Positions 61,391-64,000 of a stretch of 64,000 nt of DNA are shown in pieces. The position numbers and the translations under genes were made by a program. Origin of the DNA: Larus michahellis (taxonomy: Eukaryota; Chordata; Aves; Charadriiformes; Laridae); assembly GCF_964199755.1 (NCBI RefSeq), contig NC_133918.1:992001-1056000 (forward strand), written 5' to 3'. Numbering within the stretch: position 1 is the stretch's first letter; each line of letters starts with the position of its first letter. The notes under the pieces were generated by a model. The model saw only the letters and a list, made by a program, of their open reading frames with translations, was not told the origin of the DNA and did not search any database.

Positions 61391-63037
61391 GAGAGCAACG
61401 GAGCAGAACACAGGCGCGTGCCTGGTCCCCACGGCTCCTACCGCTGGGAGGTAACAACTGCAGTTGCTCGCTCCTGACACCGTCCGGATCATGGCCACGG
61501 GGAGGGGGGATACCAGGGCCCCAAGATGCAGCAAGTTCTGGGGCTGCGTAACCATCGTCCGAGTGGAAAAATACCTGACGAAAGTCAATTGTCTCGGGTC
61601 CTATAAGCAGCGATTGTGGTAAAGACCCTCTGAGCTCTCCTGGCTCGTGGCGCACCGTGACCCCCCCGAGCTGAGACACCCCCCCAGGCCGACACCTGGA
61701 GGCCGGGGCAGGAGAAGACCCTTCTCAAGCCTCAACTAACGCCCGTTGAGAACGCCGACGCATCGCGTTTACCCTAAATCTGAGAAAGGGGAATTTTGTC
61801 TCTAGGCTGGTCTCTCTCATCCATCCCTACGTTGTGAGAGACGTTAGCTTTCTGGATGGGGATGCTCTTCTGGCCCTCCGGGCACACGTAGGACCTAAAA
61901 GCGGCACCTTTCGGCTCGCTGGCATTGCCTGTTATTAAGAAACTCCCGATCGGAGACCTGTCTGTGTGCGCGTGCGCGCGTGCTCGTATGCTTTGCTTAG
62001 ATATATACACATATATGGATTAATCTGCAATTTGTGCCTTTGCTCGTACGTGTATGTACGGATTCGGGATACCTGCCAGTAAGTCGAGTGAAATCTTGCC
62101 CTCTTCCACTCTGGAACTAAGGCACCTCTCGATTATTTCGTTTACTCATTTTCTAAACCCCTAAACAGGCCAATGATTAGGTGCTGCTAAAATTCAACCT
62201 CTCAATCTACCTTACGTCGTTAGTGAATTTTGAAGCGCTGCTGAATCATAACCCCGTCAAGGCTTCTCATCCGCGAGAGCGTTGCTAAGGGTTCGCCTCC
62301 TCTGAGGCCTAACGGTGGAAAGTTCCAACGGGAACCAGGGCGGTCGGTACAAGCCTTGGAACTGTAACGCCCGGTTTAAGCTGGGAGAAGAGACTGCGGA
62401 AATTTGCAACCAAATCAAATCCTTGGGTTTGTACGCACTCCCCCGGACGTACTGAAGAAGGGACGGCTCTTGGAGGAATTCCCCGACTGAAGATATCGTG
62501 GAGCGATTTGTGGAGGACCACCTCGTTCGGTGGCACTAGAGCCACCGAAAAACAGGAACGGGTTGCGGATATTTGGAAACCACGGGAAGCTTACGGCACC
62601 TGCGTGCATCGACGTGTTCCCCCCTGAAAGGCACCCAGAGATTTGGCTGCCTCAACGCCCCCACCAGCGGAGGGGAGGGAATTTGCGTGGCCAGTTCCAG
62701 AGGGAAAAGGATGGTACCGGCTCTGCGGAAAGGCGGCCAGGAGAGTTTTACCTGGGAACTGGAAATGAGGGGCTTTAATCCCCAATATTCCCGCAGTGAG
62801 TAAATGAGATGCAGGGCTATGGTTGAGAAGTTATTTAAAAAGCTATAAACACACCCGCGATCCTCTGATGACGCCTGCGGCCGCTCGCACTTTTCCTCGA
62901 TGGTTTATCCCACGGCTGGGTTGGGGTAAGGGAATTCGAAAAAAGCCGGCGTGAATATCTCAGCCCCCGCGTTGAGAAAATTCGGGATGAGACCTTGGGT
63001 GCCATCTGGGCCCCGCAAGAAGCAGGAAAGGAAATAG
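61391..63037. other. Unassigned internal part of the retroviral element
   Basis: About 1.6 kb with lower GC than the host flank. It contains an AT-rich CA/TA stretch (61990-62020, atatatacacatatatgg) and U5/leader-like text near 62220-62300. No frame longer than about 80 codons and no motif I recognise. Could be eroded pol/env sequence or a second, nested LTR-type insertion. Confidence 0.45.
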
Positions 63038-63316
63038 CAAATATCGGAAATAGCAAAACGGAACGGCTTTAGATGTGCCCGTTACCCCCACAAGGGGGTC
63101 TGGGCCGCGGTTAACCCTGGTTGTTGTGCGTATGTTGATCAACGTGGCCGGATTTCTACAGATCTGAATGAAATTCGTGAACAGATTCAGCTTTTGCAGG
63201 AAATGCAAAAAAAGGCGACACCTCCTCAGGGCTTGACCTCCTGGTTCCCTGATTCAACAGCACGGATAAAGAAATCGGTCGCTCTTGTGGTCTTGCTGAC
63301 TTTTGGAAGCCTATAG
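63038..63316 (+). pseudogene. Retroviral env TM (C-terminal) remnant
   Basis: An open frame between stops at 63035 and 63314 holds a GCC doublet (two Cys codons 63122-63127) followed by a heptad-like helix (residues LNEIREQIQLLQEMQ), a Trp-containing pre-membrane stretch, and the start of a hydrophobic segment (VALVVLLTF) that is cut by a stop. This order is that of a gammaretroviral transmembrane subunit. The fusion peptide and surface subunit are not seen, and the membrane anchor is truncated. Confidence 0.75.
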
Positions 63317-63406
63317 GTAATAGGACCACGTACCTGGCAACGTTGTTCTGAAGTTAGCAGATGCGGGGAGTGATGAGACTGACGCGCGAAATCCCAGATA
63401 AGTCTC

Positions 63407-63417
63407 ACAGGGGAGAA
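63407..63417 (+). promoter_or_regulatory. Polypurine tract preceding the 3' LTR
   Basis: acaggggagaa immediately upstream of the second LTR copy, the position at which retroviral plus-strand DNA synthesis is primed. It fixes the LTR start at about 63418. Confidence 0.65.
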
Positions 63418-64000
63418 TTGCACCAAAGCGCATCCTCGGAATGGTTAATAGCGCCTAATGCCGAGAGCCCGCGCGCACAGGCCCACGGGTAAGGAGGATT
63501 CTGTCCTCAATTAGGCAAAGAGCTCCTCATCAAGGCAGCATTGTCAACGTTCTGGAGGAGGAACACCTGAACATACGGACCTTGAGAACGCTACTAATCA
63601 ACACGTCTGGCGGAGTTGAGCCAACTTGGCAAGACAGTGAGGATTTAGAGTGTCTGAAGCTGAACTACCTTCACTGTAACAGGAAAAGTCACGCCCACAG
63701 GTCAAGAAGACCCTCGTCCAGGTGAAGATCGTTCCCCTGAGCAAGCGCATTCGCTGTAACTCGATTGCGCAGCTATATGCGGCGCAAATCAAATATAGAT
63801 GGGAGGTACTCATATGATAATGATGTAAAATGCGTAGACAAACCATGCGCAAAGTTCCGTTTGCTCTGCCCGATTTGTGGGAAACCCCCGACCCGAGCAC
63901 CCAGCCTCGTGCCACTCCGAAATAACCATCCGTGTCTCTTCCCAGCGCACGAGATCGGCTGCTGCACAGCGGGGAGCGGAGCCGATTTTTCAGACAACAG
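63418..64000 (+). repeat. 3' LTR (runs to the window end)
   Basis: Second copy of the repeat at 58152-58762. In the first 69 aligned bases (from aaagcg) I count 12 mismatches by eye. The AATAAA of the 5' copy reads AATAAC here. The end of the LTR and the target-site duplication lie outside the window. Confidence 0.87.

Larger units (their letters stand above)
58152..64000 (+). mobile_element. Decayed gammaretrovirus-like endogenous retrovirus, truncated by the window end
   Basis: Two direct repeats (LTRs, from 58152 and from 63418) bracket about 4.65 kb of internal sequence. In + order: leader, Gag remnant, nucleocapsid with a CxxC motif, protease remnant, CR1 insertion, GGAA microsatellite, unassigned sequence, the C-terminal half of an Env TM subunit and a polypurine tract. 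Every reading frame is broken. No reverse transcriptase, RNase H or integrase motif is visible, so most of pol and the Env surface part are missing. The single zinc-finger motif, the Gag type and the CC-containing TM point to a class I (gamma-like) element. Present only as a fossil; no functional product is expected. Confidence 0.88.

Noticed and set aside
61048-61588. Phe/Ser/Leu-rich minus-strand frames of 116-190 codons
   Set aside because: They are translations of the GGAA/GAAA microsatellite complement.

Overview
This is vertebrate nuclear DNA, most likely a bird microchromosome. It is very GC-rich and densely packed, with split genes, short introns, many CR1 LINE fragments and G/C-rich minisatellites. 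The gene order FZR1 - GRAM-domain gene - MFSD12 - HMG20B - GIPC3 - TBXA2R matches the human 19p13.3 block as I remember it, apart from the extra GRAM-domain gene. No bacterial features (operons, CRISPR) are present, and most long reading frames are chance frames in GC-rich DNA.

Layout. 1-17.5 kb: FZR1 (+), the APC/C activator, with a ~3.2 kb antisense CR1 LINE in one intron and a probable 3.3 kb 3' UTR. 19.1-22.4 kb: a GRAM-domain, tail-anchored membrane protein (-), reconstructed from 11 coding exons and most like the GRAMD2 family. 24.2-25.1 kb: a minisatellite, followed by a CpG-type promoter-like stretch at 25.3 kb. 26.1-37.6 kb: MFSD12 (-), 10 coding exons and 502 codons before the stop, with CR1 copies and a ~211 bp tandem array in its introns. 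37.9-38.9 kb: a G-rich minisatellite between divergent promoters. 39.1-45.8 kb: HMG20B (+), 319 codons. 46.1-49.0 kb: GIPC3 (+), 307 codons. 49.1-50.8 kb: TBXA2R (-), 359 codons, tail-to-tail with GIPC3. 51-58 kb: GC-rich sequence without a supported coding exon, including a CpG-island-like segment. 58.15 kb to the window end: a decayed gammaretrovirus-like endogenous retrovirus (+) with both LTRs, Gag and protease remnants, the 3' end of env, and no recognisable reverse transcriptase.

For all six host genes I assembled coding exons by eye from reading frame, remembered homology and GT-AG (once GC-AG) junctions. In each case the exon lengths sum to an intact frame with matching phases, which is the main support for the models. 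The genes are unrelated in pathway: cell-cycle proteolysis, membrane contact/lipid sensing, organelle cysteine import, chromatin repression, a hearing-related PDZ scaffold and a prostanoid receptor. They share only a conserved neighbourhood. UTR ends, first non-coding exons and promoters are inferred from motifs only.
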